64,000 nucleotides of DNA from Mesorhizobium sp. NFR06 (GCF_900115245.1 NZ_FOVT01000010.1:124001-188000), one strand, 5' to 3'; positions 31,910 to 40,737 are shown, counted from the stretch's first letter. The notes: generated from the letters alone by a model not told the origin. Translations and numbers: made by a program.

Positions 31910-32789
31910 CCTTCAGTTCCAAGAGCCGCCGATACAGCGCCTGCTTCTGGCCGCCGGTCATCTTCGCGGCCTCGGCCGCTGCCTTCGACGCCGGCATTTC
32001 GGCGGCGAGCGAGAGCAGGAGGCGGTCGATGTCCGCCGGCTGCTCCTCCATCGCTTCCGGCGGGCCGACGCAAATGACGATCTCGCCCTTTGGCGTGTCG
32101 GCCGCCGCGTAGTGGTCGGCAAGCTCCCCCAGCGTTCCGGTGCGCATCTCCTCGAACGTCTTCGTGAGCTCGCGCCCGATCGCGCCTCGGCGACTGCCGC
32201 CAAGCGCCTCGACCATTGCGCCAAGCGTCTCGGCCAGCCGGCGCGGCGACTCGAAGAAGATCAGCGTCGCCGGCACCTGCTTGAGGCTTTCGAGCTTCGT
32301 CAGCCGCTGTCCCGTCTTGGTGGGCAGAAAACCGGCGAACAGGAAAGCATCGGAGGGCAGGCCGGAGGCGGTCAGCGCGGCGAGCGCGGCTGAGGGCCCA
32401 GGAATCGGCACCACGCGGATGCCTTGCTCCAGCGCCTCGCCGACCAGCCGGTAGCCCGGATCCGAGACCAGCGGCGTGCCGGCGTCCGAGATCAGCGCCA
32501 CGCTCTGCCCCGCCGCCAGCGCCTCGATCAGTTTTGGCCCTGCCTCGGCGGCATTGTGCTCATGATAGGCGGTGGTGCGGCGGCGGATGCCGTAGCGTTC
32601 GAGCAGCACCCGCGAGACGCGCGTGTCCTCGCAGGCGACGATGTCGGCGGCGGCCAGCGTCTCCAGCGCCCGCAGCGTGATGTCTGCGAGGTTGCCGATC
32701 GGCGTCGCCACCAGGTAAAGCGCCGGCGCAAGCGGCCGCGCCGCGACCTCGCTCTGCCCGATCAGATAGCTGCGTTTGTCGCCGGTCAC
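31893..32789 (-). CDS. rsmI: 16S rRNA (cytidine1402-2'-O)-methyltransferase
   Basis: A 298-aa tetrapyrrole-methylase-fold enzyme that methylates C1402 in the ribosomal decoding centre. It has LYLVATPIGNLADITLRALETL, ACEDTRVSRVLLERYGI, ALISDAGTPLVSDPGYRLV and VPIPGPSAALAALTASGLP, all family hallmarks. The start is GTG 32789, behind GAGGGGC. The yraN gene follows with an overlap. Confidence 0.95.
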   Translation of the reverse strand: MTGDKRSYLIGQSEVAARPLAPALYLVATPIGNLADITLRALETLAAADIVACEDTRVSRVLLERYGIRRRTTAYHEHNAAEAGPKLIEALAAGQSVALISDAGTPLVSDPGYRLVGEALEQGIRVVPIPGPSAALAALTASGLPSDAFLFAGFLPTKTGQRLTKLESLKQVPATLIFFESPRRLAETLGAMVEALGGSRRGAIGRELTKTFEEMRTGTLGELADHYAAADTPKGEIVICVGPPEAMEEQPADIDRLLLSLAAEMPASKAAAEAAKMTGGQKQALYRRLLELKDAGGG

Positions 32790-32799
32790 CGAATGCCCC

Positions 32800-33231
32800 T
32801 CATTTCAAGCAATTCCAGGAAAAGTGTGTCGCGGTTTTCCGTCCGGAATTGCGAAAGAACCAGATCTGTTTGGCATGACTGACGCCTCGTTGCAAAACGT
32901 GAGGTCTATCGAAGAAACTCGCCATGCCTTCGCCACAGTGAGGAACGAAACCGGCAACGGCGAATTTAAACCCTGATTCCCCGGGAGGAGGCAGGACCGG
33001 ACGATGCCCAATCGCTTCGACATTTTTATCAGCCGACTTGAAGGCAAAACCGCCCGCGAGGGCATTCACCCAAATCCGATAACCGCCCAGCAAGGTGGCC
33101 GCGGCGACAAGGCCGAGGCGAAGCCGGTCCGTGCCGGCGAGGCGCAAGGCGAGAAGCACCGCGGCAAGCACCGCCAGAAGCATGACGCTTAGAGCATTGT
33201 AAATGAGCGCAGGCCGCTCACGCTTCGTCAT
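32800..33231 (-). CDS. Possible small membrane protein (two TM helices)
   Basis: An open frame of 143 codons from ATG 33231. Residues 1-60 look real: MTKRERPALIY, a hydrophobic helix (NALSVMLLAVLAAVLLALRL) and a second one (LGLVAAATLLGGYRIWVNAL). The C-terminal half has no domain, and its last 15 codons run through the family C repeat at 32809-32853. So either the gene has been extended or fused by repeat insertion, or the tail is not meaningful. Function unknown. Confidence 0.4.
   Translation of the reverse strand: MTKRERPALIYNALSVMLLAVLAAVLLALRLAGTDRLRLGLVAAATLLGGYRIWVNALAGGFAFKSADKNVEAIGHRPVLPPPGESGFKFAVAGFVPHCGEGMASFFDRPHVLQRGVSHAKQIWFFRNSGRKTATHFSWNCLK
32809..32853. repeat. Palindromic intergenic repeat, family C (copy 3)
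   Basis: gcaattccaggaaaagtg, a cggttttccg centre, then ccggaattgcgaaa form an inverted repeat. It is the clearest copy of this family and lies upstream of rsmI. Confidence 0.7.
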
Positions 33232-33382
33232 TCCAGGGCGGAGCAAGGAGCGAAGCGACGCGCGCAGACCCTGGAATCCATGCCGTTACATCGAAGCGCC
33301 ACCAACGGTGCAGAATCCTGGACCGCCGCGCCCTTCGCATAGGTCACGGCATGGATTCTCGGGTCAAGCCCGAGAATGACGA
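33226..33382. repeat. Inverted repeat, family B (cgtcattccaggg type)
   Basis: cgtcattccagggcggagc with agaccctggaatccatgccg, then a mirrored half with acggcatggattctcgggtcaagcccgagaatgacg. It is long and able to fold. It occupies the gap between the small membrane protein and hemW. Relatives occur near 26.2, 39.8 and 56.9 kb. Confidence 0.8.
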
Positions 33383-33392
33383 AGGTGCTGGA

Positions 33393-34565
33393 TTATCGCG
33401 CCAAATCCGCCACCACCGCATCCAGCACGATCATGCCGGCGGTCGTGGCGCGCAGCCGGGCATTGCCGACCGGCGCGACCAGCCCCTCCTCCTGCAGCAC
33501 CGAGAGCCGCGAACTGGACAGGCCACGCCCTGACAGCGCCTCGTAGCGTTGCAGGTCGATGCCCTCGGCGAGCCGCAGCCCCATAAGCAGGAATTCGTCG
33601 GCTTCTTCGGCGCGGGTCAGAATCTCGCCGCCGGTGACGCCGTGTCCCCTGGCCTCGACCAGATTGGCCCAGGTCTCCGGCATTCTCTCCGCTATTGTCA
33701 CCGTGCGGCGGCCGTTCTCGACGAAGCGGCCATGCGCGCCAGGGCCGACGCCGACATATTCGCCGTAGCGCCAGTAGGTCAGATTGTGCCGGCTCTCGGC
33801 GCCTGGTTGCGCGTGGTTGGAAATCTCATAGGCCGGCAGGCCATGCGCTGCCGTCACCTCCTGCGTCATCGCGTAGAGGTCGGCGGCGTGGTCGTTATCG
33901 GGCAGCGTGAACTTGCGCGCCGCGTAAAGCGCATGGAAGGGCGTGCCCTCCTCGATGGTGAGCTGGTAGAGCGAAAGGTGGTCGGCGGCGTGGTCGATCG
34001 CCTGCTTCAGCTCCGCCCCCCAGGCTTCCGGCGTCTGGCCAGGCCGCGCGTAGATCAGGTCGAAGGAGAGGCGGGGGAATATCTCCCGCGCCAGGCCTAT
34101 TGCCGACAACGCCTCCTCGACATTGTGCAATCGCCCGAGGAAGCGCAGGTCCTTGTCGTTCAGCGCCTGCACGCCCAGCGACACGCGGTTGACGCCGGCG
34201 GCGCGGTAGCCGCGGAAACGTTCGGCCTCGACCGAGGACGGGTTGGCTTCCAGCGTCACCTCGATGCCGGCCGGCACCGTCCAGTTCTTTGCCACCGCCT
34301 CGAGCACAGCGCCGACCGTTTCCGGCTTCATCAGCGACGGGGTGCCGCCGCCGAGGAAGACGCTGGTCACCTCGCGCGGCCCGGTGCGGGCGCGCATGGT
34401 CGCCAATTCGGTCTCGAACGCACGGGCAAAACGCTCCTGGTCGACCGGCTGGTGGCGGACGTGGCTGTTGAAGTCGCAGTAAGGGCACTTGGCCGCGCAG
34501 AACGGCCAGTGGATGTAGACGCCGAAGCCAGGGCCTCGGTCAAGCGGTATGGTCACTGTGCTCAT
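33393..34565 (-). CDS. hemW: Radical SAM heme chaperone HemW
   Basis: A 390-aa HemN-like radical SAM protein. The cluster motif is HWPFCAAKCPYCDF (C23, C27, C30), then TSVFLGGGTPSLM, LEANPSSVEAERF, VNRVSLGVQALND and the HemW-type C-terminal domain. It lacks the N-terminal extension of true coproporphyrinogen dehydrogenase HemN, which favours the heme chaperone role. ATG 34565 overlaps the rdgB stop (ATGA). The VOC-rdgB-hemW genes form one minus-strand operon. Confidence 0.92.
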   Translation of the reverse strand: MSTVTIPLDRGPGFGVYIHWPFCAAKCPYCDFNSHVRHQPVDQERFARAFETELATMRARTGPREVTSVFLGGGTPSLMKPETVGAVLEAVAKNWTVPAGIEVTLEANPSSVEAERFRGYRAAGVNRVSLGVQALNDKDLRFLGRLHNVEEALSAIGLAREIFPRLSFDLIYARPGQTPEAWGAELKQAIDHAADHLSLYQLTIEEGTPFHALYAARKFTLPDNDHAADLYAMTQEVTAAHGLPAYEISNHAQPGAESRHNLTYWRYGEYVGVGPGAHGRFVENGRRTVTIAERMPETWANLVEARGHGVTGGEILTRAEEADEFLLMGLRLAEGIDLQRYEALSGRGLSSSRLSVLQEEGLVAPVGNARLRATTAGMIVLDAVVADLAR

Positions 34566-35263
34566 GCCGATCCCGATCGCGCCGATGGGGTCGACTCCAT
34601 TCGGGCCGGATCCAATCGGGCCAAATCCAGTCGCGCTTGTGCGAATTTCTGGAACGCGCGGGCGCGGTGCGAAAGCGCTGTCGCCTGGCCGGGCTTCCAG
34701 CCGTGCTTGTCCTCCGCGCTCATCTCGCCGAAGGTCTTGTCGAAACCATTGGGCAAAAACACCGGATCGTAGCCGAAGCCGAGCGTGCCGCGCGGCGGCC
34801 ACACCAGCGTGCCTTCCGCTTCGCCCCTGTAATACTCCGCCTCGCCGTCCGGAAAAGCCAGGCAGATGACGGCCACGAAGCGGCCGGTGCGCTGCGCCGG
34901 CTCGGTCGCGCCGGCTTCCCGCAGCGCCGCTTCGGTCTTCTCCATGGCCATGCCGAAATCCCTGCTGCCGTCCGGCTTCTCGGCCCAGTTGGCGGTGTAG
35001 ACCCCCGGCGCGCCGTCGAGCGCGTCGACGCAGAGCCCGGAATCGTCCGACAGCGCCGGCAGGCCGGTGGCCTTGGCCGCGGCATATGCCTTGATGTAGG
35101 CGTTTTCCTCGAAAGTGGTGCCGCTTTCCTCCGGTTCCGGCAGGCCGTACTCCTTGGCCGGCTTCGCCTCGAAGCCGAACGACGCCATCAGGTCGGCGAA
35201 CTCGCGCAGCTTGCCTTGATTGTGGCTGGCGACGACGATCTTCTTTCCGTTGAGGGAATGCAT
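34562..35263 (-). CDS. rdgB: XTP/dITP diphosphatase (RdgB/HAM1)
   Basis: A 233-aa house-cleaning nucleotide pyrophosphatase removing dITP and XTP. It begins KKIVVASHNQGKLREFADLM, followed by ESGTTFEENAYIKA, LSDDSGLCVDALDGAPGVYTA and TLGFGYDPVFLPNG, the standard HAM1 motifs. Compared with E. coli (197 aa) it has an alphaproteobacterial extension at the C-terminus ending in low-complexity DPARMESTPSARSG. It is coupled to hemW downstream and shares one base with the VOC gene stop upstream. Confidence 0.94.
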   Translation of the reverse strand: MHSLNGKKIVVASHNQGKLREFADLMASFGFEAKPAKEYGLPEPEESGTTFEENAYIKAYAAAKATGLPALSDDSGLCVDALDGAPGVYTANWAEKPDGSRDFGMAMEKTEAALREAGATEPAQRTGRFVAVICLAFPDGEAEYYRGEAEGTLVWPPRGTLGFGYDPVFLPNGFDKTFGEMSAEDKHGWKPGQATALSHRARAFQKFAQARLDLARLDPARMESTPSARSGSA

Positions 35264-35673
35264 CAGAAACCCCAGATCCTTGGCTCGGCGAACTCGATCG
35301 AATTGCCCGACGGGTCGCGGATATAGATCGAGTGGCCGCCCTGCGGCCATTCGAAATCGCTTTCGATGGCGACGTTGTTTGCCGCCAGATGCTTGCGCCA
35401 CGCCGCGATTTCCTCGGCGCTGGCCGTGAAGCAGAGATGGCCTTCGCCGGCCGTGCCGTGCGGCGGCACCTTCAGCTTGGCGTCCGGCGCCGGCGGGATT
35501 TTGGTCGCCTCCGCGTTGAACAGAAGCAGCACCCCGTTGCCGCAGCGGAAGAACACGTGGCGACCCTCGACCTTGCCCAGCGGCTCGAGGCCGATGATGT
35601 CGCGGTAGAAGCCTTCGGCGGCATGCAAGTCCGTGACGTAGAGGGCCGATTCCAGAATCCCCGAGGGAGTCAC
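35263..35673 (-). CDS. VOC/glyoxalase family protein
   Basis: A 136-aa vicinal-oxygen-chelate protein (ILESALYVTDLHAAEGFYRDIIGLE, GHLCFTASAEEIAAW, HSIYIRDPSGNSIEFAEP). It probably binds a metal via H/E residues, as glyoxalase I and fosfomycin-resistance proteins do; substrate unknown. The start is inferred as GTG 35673. Its upstream Shine-Dalgarno-like GAGGGG lies in the end of the adjacent family A repeat, so the repeat may supply the ribosome binding site. Confidence 0.85.
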   Translation of the reverse strand: MTPSGILESALYVTDLHAAEGFYRDIIGLEPLGKVEGRHVFFRCGNGVLLLFNAEATKIPPAPDAKLKVPPHGTAGEGHLCFTASAEEIAAWRKHLAANNVAIESDFEWPQGGHSIYIRDPSGNSIEFAEPRIWGF

Positions 35674-35679
35674 GAGGCG

Positions 35680-35893
35680 CCCCCCTCTGCCCTCGGGCGT
35701 TCGTCGTTCGCAAAGCCAAGCAATTGGCTTTGCGTCCGCTTCGCGGACCACTCCTCACCCCCCACAATGGGGGAGATCAGCCGCCATTGCGGCTTTCGCC
35801 AATCACCTTCGTTGCAGGGCTGAGCGGAGCGCGGAAGCTGCCAATCTTCCCCCTTGGGGGGGAGATGTCCGGCAGGACAGAGGGGGGCGCCCA
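35680..35893. repeat. Palindromic intergenic repeat, family A (copy 3, with insert)
   Basis: This copy has the standard arms but carries an extra hairpin in the left half: gcaaagccaagc-aattg-gctttgc followed by gtccgcttcgcggac. It ends ggacagaggggggcgccc. It is longer (about 210 nt) than other copies. It lies between the VOC gene and rph. Confidence 0.8.
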
Positions 35894-35910
35894 AGCTCGA
35901 CATTTCAGAT

Positions 35911-36627
35911 TTACGCAACCGCCATCTGCTGCAGGCTCACCAGCCGCGAAATCCCTTTCTTGGCCAGTCCCATCAGCGCCGCGAATTGCTCCTCGGAAAA
36001 CGGCTCGCCCTCGGCCGTGCCCTGGATCTCGACGATGCCGCCCTTTCCGGTCATGACGAAATTGGCGTCGGTGCCGGCGGAGGAATCCTCCAGATAGTCG
36101 AGATCGATGACCGGCTGGCCGTCATGGATGCCGCAGGAGATCGCCGCGACATGATCCTTCAGCACCTTGGCGACACTGACCATCTGGCGCGCTTCCATCC
36201 AGCGCAGGCAATCGTAGAGCGCCACCCAGCCGCCGGTGATCGAGGCCGTGCGGGTGCCGCCATCGGCCTGGATGACGTCGCAGTCGACGGTGATCTGCTG
36301 TTCGCCCAGCGCCTGCAGGTCGACCACAGCGCGCAAGCTCCGGCCGATCAGCCGCTGGATCTCCAGCGTGCGGCCGCCCTGCTTGCCGGCGGAGGCCTCG
36401 CGCCGCATGCGCTCGCCGGTCGATCGCGGCAGCATGCCGTATTCGGCCGTCACCCAGCCCTTGCCGGAATTGCGCATCCAGGCCGGCACCTTTTCCTCCA
36501 GGCTCGCCGTGCACAGCACATGCGTGTCGCCGAATTTCACCAGGCACGAGCCTTCGGCGTGCTTGGAGACGCCGCGCTCGAAGGAGATGGCGCGCATTTC
36601 GTCGGCTTGGCGTTTGGAGGGGCGCAT
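35911..36627 (-). CDS. rph: Ribonuclease PH
   Basis: A 238-aa phosphorolytic 3'-5' exoribonuclease that trims tRNA 3' ends. It opens MRPSKRQADEMRAISFERGV and has GDTHVLCTASLEEKVP, TAEYGMLPRST, GRTLEIQRLIGRSLRAVVDL, QADGGTRTASITGG and DLDYLEDSSAGTDANFV. It is complete. It is divergent from hrcA across a 153-nt promoter region, an order conserved in rhizobia. Confidence 0.96.
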   Translation of the reverse strand: MRPSKRQADEMRAISFERGVSKHAEGSCLVKFGDTHVLCTASLEEKVPAWMRNSGKGWVTAEYGMLPRSTGERMRREASAGKQGGRTLEIQRLIGRSLRAVVDLQALGEQQITVDCDVIQADGGTRTASITGGWVALYDCLRWMEARQMVSVAKVLKDHVAAISCGIHDGQPVIDLDYLEDSSAGTDANFVMTGKGGIVEIQGTAEGEPFSEEQFAALMGLAKKGISRLVSLQQMAVA

Positions 36628-36727
36628 TCGGCCTGCTTTCTTCTCGGTTCCGCAATCGTGGCCGGCTTGTAGACGCATGCAGCCCAAGTCGCAAAGGAAA
36701 AGGACGGCGCAGGATAAAACGGCCGGG

Positions 36728-36755
36728 TTGCGCCAGGACGGCTTAAGTCTATATC
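36728..36755 (+). promoter_or_regulatory. Candidate sigma-70-like promoter of hrcA
   Basis: TTGCGC (36728-36733), a 16-nt spacer, then TATATC (36750-36755), 25 nt before the hrcA ATG and just before the AGGAGG site at 36763-36768. No CIRCE inverted repeat (the HrcA operator) is seen in the gap, so autoregulation is not supported here. Confidence 0.35.
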
Positions 36756-36780
36756 TTTCTATAGGAGGTTTCTCGCCGGA

Positions 36781-37863
36781 ATGAACAAACCAGTCGATCC
36801 GACGTCGCAGTCGCCGGTAGTCCAGTCACTCGACACGCGCTCGCGCGATATTTTCCGGCGGATTGTCGAATCCTATTTGCGCGACGGCGAGCCGGTCGGC
36901 TCGCGCAGCCTGTCGCGCATCCTGCCCTCATCGCTGTCGCCCGCCACCATCCGCAACGTGATGAGCGACCTCGAGCATCTGGGCCTGATCTACGCGCCGC
37001 ACATTTCGGCCGGGCGCTTGCCGACGCAGACCGGCCTGCGTTTCTTCGTCGATGCTTTCATGGAGCTCGGCGACCTTTCCGACGACGAGCGCCGCACCAT
37101 CGAGGCGCAGGTGCGCGCCTCCGGTTCCGGCGCGACGCTGGAGCATATGCTGACCGAGGCCAGCCAGATGCTGTCCGGCATGTCGCGCGGCGCCGGGCTG
37201 GTGCTCGCCTCCAAGAACGAGGTGGCGCTGAAGCACATCGAATTCATCCAGCTCGAACCGACCAAGGCGCTTGCCGTGCTCGTGTCGCAGAACGGCGATG
37301 TCGAGAATCGCGTCGTCGACCTGCCGGCCGGCATCACCGTCTCGCAATTGCACGAGGCGTCGAACTTCCTCAACGCGCATATCAGAGGCCGCACGCTGGC
37401 CGAGGCCCGTATCGAGATCGCCCGCATCAAGGACGAGACCAGGGCGGCGCTCGACACGCTGTCGCAGGACCTGGTCGAGAAAGGCCTGGCGGTCTGGGCC
37501 GGCGCCGAAAGCGGCCTGCCGGCGCGCCTCATCGTGCGCGGCCGCGCCAACCTTCTGGAGAACGTCACCGCCCAGGCCGATCTCGAATTGCTGCGCCATC
37601 TGTTCGAGGACCTGGAGACCCAGGATGGGCTCTTGCAGCTGCTCGACCTTGCCGAGGAAGGGCCCGGCGTGCGCATCTTCATCGGCTCGGAGAACAAGCT
37701 GTTTTCGCTCTCCGGCTCGTCGCTGGTCGTCGCGCCCTATCGCGACAAGGATGCCCGCGTCATCGGCGCGCTCGGCGTCATCGGCCCGACGCGCCTGAAT
37801 TACGCCCGCATCGTACCGATGGTCGACTATACCGCGCAGCTGATTTCACGCATGCTCAGATAG
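36781..37863 (+). CDS. hrcA: Heat-inducible transcription repressor HrcA
   Basis: A 360-aa repressor of groESL-type operons that binds CIRCE. An N-terminal winged helix (SRDIFRRIVESYLRDGEPVGSRSLS, SPATIRNVMSDLEHLGLI, then HISAGRLPTQTGLRFFVD) is followed by the GAF-like dimerisation domain. ATG 36781 follows AGGAGG. In many alphaproteobacteria grpE follows; here the next 130 nt hold only a family C repeat and a small gene, so that linkage is broken in this strain. Confidence 0.95.
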   Translation: MNKPVDPTSQSPVVQSLDTRSRDIFRRIVESYLRDGEPVGSRSLSRILPSSLSPATIRNVMSDLEHLGLIYAPHISAGRLPTQTGLRFFVDAFMELGDLSDDERRTIEAQVRASGSGATLEHMLTEASQMLSGMSRGAGLVLASKNEVALKHIEFIQLEPTKALAVLVSQNGDVENRVVDLPAGITVSQLHEASNFLNAHIRGRTLAEARIEIARIKDETRAALDTLSQDLVEKGLAVWAGAESGLPARLIVRGRANLLENVTAQADLELLRHLFEDLETQDGLLQLLDLAEEGPGVRIFIGSENKLFSLSGSSLVVAPYRDKDARVIGALGVIGPTRLNYARIVPMVDYTAQLISRMLR

Positions 37864-37886
37864 CAGCGGCGTGCAAGGAAGCGCAA

Positions 37887-37978
37887 ATCCAGGAAAGTGT
37901 TACGGGGCTCCGTCCGGAATTGCGTATATACTAAGAGATAGAGGCGGTTCGCCGTTTCCGTCAAACGGCGAACCGCTT
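37887..37978. repeat. Palindromic intergenic repeat, family C (copy 4)
   Basis: aatccaggaaagtgtt...ccgtccggaattgcg, followed by a second hairpin gcggttcgccgttt / aaacggcgaaccgc. It separates hrcA from the 65-aa gene and may terminate hrcA transcripts. Confidence 0.65.
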
Positions 37979-37997
37979 TATCGCGAGGGAGGCAAAC

Positions 37998-38195
37998 ATG
38001 GCGCTGGAATCACTCAAGGCCCAGATCGACCTTCTGCTCCAGGAAATGGTCAATCAGCCCGAGGACGAGCACGAGATCCAGGAGCAGCTGCGCGAGAAGT
38101 TCAGGCAGCTGCGCGCCATGGGCCTGCCGTTGCCGGCCGATCTGGTCGCGCTGGAAAAGCAGCTCGACGACGATCTGGACGTGGAAGAGAGCTGA
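37998..38195 (+). CDS. Conserved small helical protein
   Basis: A 65-aa acidic protein (MALESLKAQIDLLLQEMVN... ending LEKQLDDDLDVEES), predicted to be two amphipathic helices, possibly a coiled coil. A GAGGGAGG site precedes the ATG. There is no known domain. Small size, good ribosome site and consistent codon bias argue that it is real; the role is unknown. Confidence 0.65.
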   Translation: MALESLKAQIDLLLQEMVNQPEDEHEIQEQLREKFRQLRAMGLPLPADLVALEKQLDDDLDVEES

Positions 38196-38313
38196 GCAGC
38201 TCCTCAAATCCACGCGCGCACGCTTCTCTTTCACGGTGCCTGCCCGATATCCTGTCGTTCGTTGATGCTCCATTGAAGCTCGACGGGTGCATTGGAGAAC
38301 GAAGGAGACGAGC

Positions 38314-39654
38314 ATGATGCGGATTGCCGGGCTTGCGGGCTTTATCCTGCTTGTCGCCAGCAGCGCCTTCGCCCAGCAGACCGATCCACCCTTGCTCAGC
38401 GGCGAAAAGGCCTTCGGCGACTGGAAGGCCGACCGGCCTGGGGTACGCAGGCTGCTCAAGCCGCAAGATTTGCGGAAACCCTATGCAACCGAGTCAGCCT
38501 CCAACGGCGGCGGCGTCACCGATCGCCCCGAGGACGCCAAGCCGAAGCTTCCGCCCGGCTTTTCGGCCGAGCTCGTCGCATCGGGCGTCGACGGCCCTCG
38601 CGTCGTGCGCGTGGCGCCGAATGGCGACCTCTTCGTGGCCGACAGCCGGGCAAACCAGGTGCGCGTCTACCGCCTGGCCGCCGGCAGCGCGGAGCCCGCC
38701 GAGAAATCGATCTTCGCCAAGGGCCTGACCCGACCCTACGGCATCGCCTTCTATCCGCCCGGCGACAAGCCGCAATGGGTCTATGTCGCCAACAGCGACA
38801 GCGTCGTCCGCTTCCCCTATCGCGACGGTGATCTGGAGGCGTCCGGCGGGCCGGAGACCATCGTCGCCAAAATCCCGGCCAGCCATCACTGGACGCGCGA
38901 CATCGCCTTCTCGCCCGACGGCAAGACGCTCTACCTGTCGGTCGGCTCCGGCTCCAACATCGCCGAGGATATGGGCGCCAGGCCGAAGGGCGGCCTCGAA
39001 GCCTGGGTGAAATCGCAGCCGCTGGGCGCGACCTGGGGCGCGGAACAGGGCCGCGCCGACGTCCTGGCCTTCGATCCCGACGGCAGCAACCGCCGGATTG
39101 TCGCCACCGGCCTGCGCAACTGTTCCGGCATGACCGTGCAACCCGCGACGGGCGCGCTCTGGTGCGTCGTCAACGAGCGCGACGAGCTCGGCGACGACGT
39201 CCCCTTCGAATACGCCACCGCCGTCAAGGAGGGCGCCTTCTACGGCTGGCCCTGGTATTATATCGGCGACCATGAGGATCCGCGCTTCAAGGGCGCGCGG
39301 CCGGACCTCGCCGGCAAGGTCGCGATGCCCGACGTGCTGATGCAGGCGCATTCGGCCCCGCTCAACATCGCCTTCTACGACGGCGGCAATTTCCCGGCCG
39401 AATACAAGGGCGACGCTTTCGTCACCTTGCACGGTTCGTGGAACCGCGACATGCGCACCGGCTACAAGGTGGTGCGGCTGAAATTCAAGGACGGCAAGCC
39501 GACCGGCGAATACGAGGACTTCGCCACCGGCTTCGTCATTGCCGACGACGCGGTCTGGGGCCGGCCGGTCGGTGTGGCCGTGGCGAAGGACGGCGCGCTG
39601 ATCCTCACCGAGGACGGCAACGGCACCATCTGGCGTATTACATATGGCGGCTAG
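38314..39654 (+). CDS. PQQ-dependent sugar / sorbosone dehydrogenase family protein
   Basis: A 446-aa exported beta-propeller protein. The signal peptide MMRIAGLAGFILLVASSAFAQ is followed by propeller blades: LVASGVDGPRVVRVAPNGDLFVAD, HHWTRDIAFSPDGKTLYLSVGSGSN, GLRNCSGMTVQP, HSAPLNIAFYDG and LHGSWNRD. This is the glucose/sorbosone dehydrogenase-like (soluble GDH) family, periplasmic. True PQQ binding and sugar oxidation cannot be proven here. ATG 38314 has an AAGGAGA site. Confidence 0.85.
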   Translation: MMRIAGLAGFILLVASSAFAQQTDPPLLSGEKAFGDWKADRPGVRRLLKPQDLRKPYATESASNGGGVTDRPEDAKPKLPPGFSAELVASGVDGPRVVRVAPNGDLFVADSRANQVRVYRLAAGSAEPAEKSIFAKGLTRPYGIAFYPPGDKPQWVYVANSDSVVRFPYRDGDLEASGGPETIVAKIPASHHWTRDIAFSPDGKTLYLSVGSGSNIAEDMGARPKGGLEAWVKSQPLGATWGAEQGRADVLAFDPDGSNRRIVATGLRNCSGMTVQPATGALWCVVNERDELGDDVPFEYATAVKEGAFYGWPWYYIGDHEDPRFKGARPDLAGKVAMPDVLMQAHSAPLNIAFYDGGNFPAEYKGDAFVTLHGSWNRDMRTGYKVVRLKFKDGKPTGEYEDFATGFVIADDAVWGRPVGVAVAKDGALILTEDGNGTIWRITYGG

Positions 39655-40119
39655 CTCCTCAGCAGGAATCTGAAATCCGCCGCTTGTTGCAGGTAAATTT
39701 CACCGTCCATTTCCGCGAAATCAGCGCAAACGCCCCGGGACTGGCGGAAGCCCCTCAGCCTCGTCATTCCAGGGCGGAGCAGCCGCGAAGCGGCGTCGCG
39801 AAGACCCTGGAATCCATGCCGTGACCTGAGTCGTGGAATGCAGCGGAGCAGAATTCTGCACCGCGGCAGCGCTCGGATATCACGGAATGGATTCTAGGGT
39901 CTGCGCGCGTCGCTTCGCTCCTTGCTCCGCCCTAGAATGACGACGGGACTGGTCGTTTCGGCCAATTCCCAAGGTATGCGGTCTGCCAACGAGGGGACCA
40001 GCTCCCGGCCGAGTTGGCGCAACAAATCCCGCCGCGAGGGAATTACCGTCGACCCCTCATCATGATAAAAGCCCGGCTCCACACCGGTCCCTTGCGGAAC
40101 CATACACTAGGCCTGAACC
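39655..40119. repeat. Intergenic stretch with family B repeats
   Basis: A 465-nt gap without a supported gene. A long family B element (39764-39948) holds cgtcattccagggcggagc, agaccctggaatccatgccgtgacc and the mirrored atcacggaatggattctagggtc ... ccctagaatgacg. The promoter of the LysE gene must lie in the last 100 nt. Confidence 0.75.
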
Positions 40120-40737
40120 ATGACACTCACCGGATTCCTCGCTTACAGTGCCGCGCTCGGCATCGCCGCCGCCATTCCAGGCCCGGGCGTCACCGCGCTC
40201 GTTGCCCGCGCGCTCGGCTCCGGCTTCCGTTCGTCGCTCGCCATGTCGTTCGGCCTGATGCTCGGCGACCTCACCTATCTCACCGCCGTGGTGCTCGGGC
40301 TCGCCTTCGTCGCCCAGACCTTCGGCATGGTCTTCCTCGCCATCAAATGGGCCGGCGTCGCCTATCTGGCTTTCCTCGCCTGGCGCTTCTGGACCAGCGG
40401 CATCACGCCCGAGACCGTCGAGGCGCGCAAGGCCAAGGGCGGACTGGCGTCGAGCTTCATCGCCGGGCTGACGGTCACGCTCGGCAACCCGAAGACGATG
40501 ATCTTCTACCTCGCCATCACGCCGACCATCGTCGACCTGAAGACGATCACTCTTGCCGACTACGCCATCCTCGCGGCGCTGACCGTCGTCGTGCTGTTCG
40601 TGGTGCTGGTGCCCTATCTGGCGTTGGCCGCCAAGGCGCGCTGGTTCCTCAAATCGCCGCGCGCGCTGAAGATTCTCAACCGGACCGCCGCCGGCTTCAT
40701 GATGGGCGCCGCAGCGGCCATCGCCGCGCGCCAGTAG
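40120..40737 (+). CDS. LysE/RhtB family amino-acid exporter
   Basis: A 205-aa membrane protein with about six TM helices of the LysE family. It has the entry motif AAIPGPGVTALVARALGSGFRSS, GVAYLAFLAWRFW and LTVTLGNPKTMIFYLAITP, all conserved. Such proteins export amino acids such as lysine, homoserine or threonine; substrate unknown. cysK follows about 190 nt downstream in the same direction. Confidence 0.88.
   Translation: MTLTGFLAYSAALGIAAAIPGPGVTALVARALGSGFRSSLAMSFGLMLGDLTYLTAVVLGLAFVAQTFGMVFLAIKWAGVAYLAFLAWRFWTSGITPETVEARKAKGGLASSFIAGLTVTLGNPKTMIFYLAITPTIVDLKTITLADYAILAALTVVVLFVVLVPYLALAAKARWFLKSPRALKILNRTAAGFMMGAAAAIAARQ

Noticed and set aside
39894..40103. A 69-codon minus-strand frame before the LysE gene
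   Set aside because: It lies mainly in the family B repeat and has no ribosome site or conserved motif.
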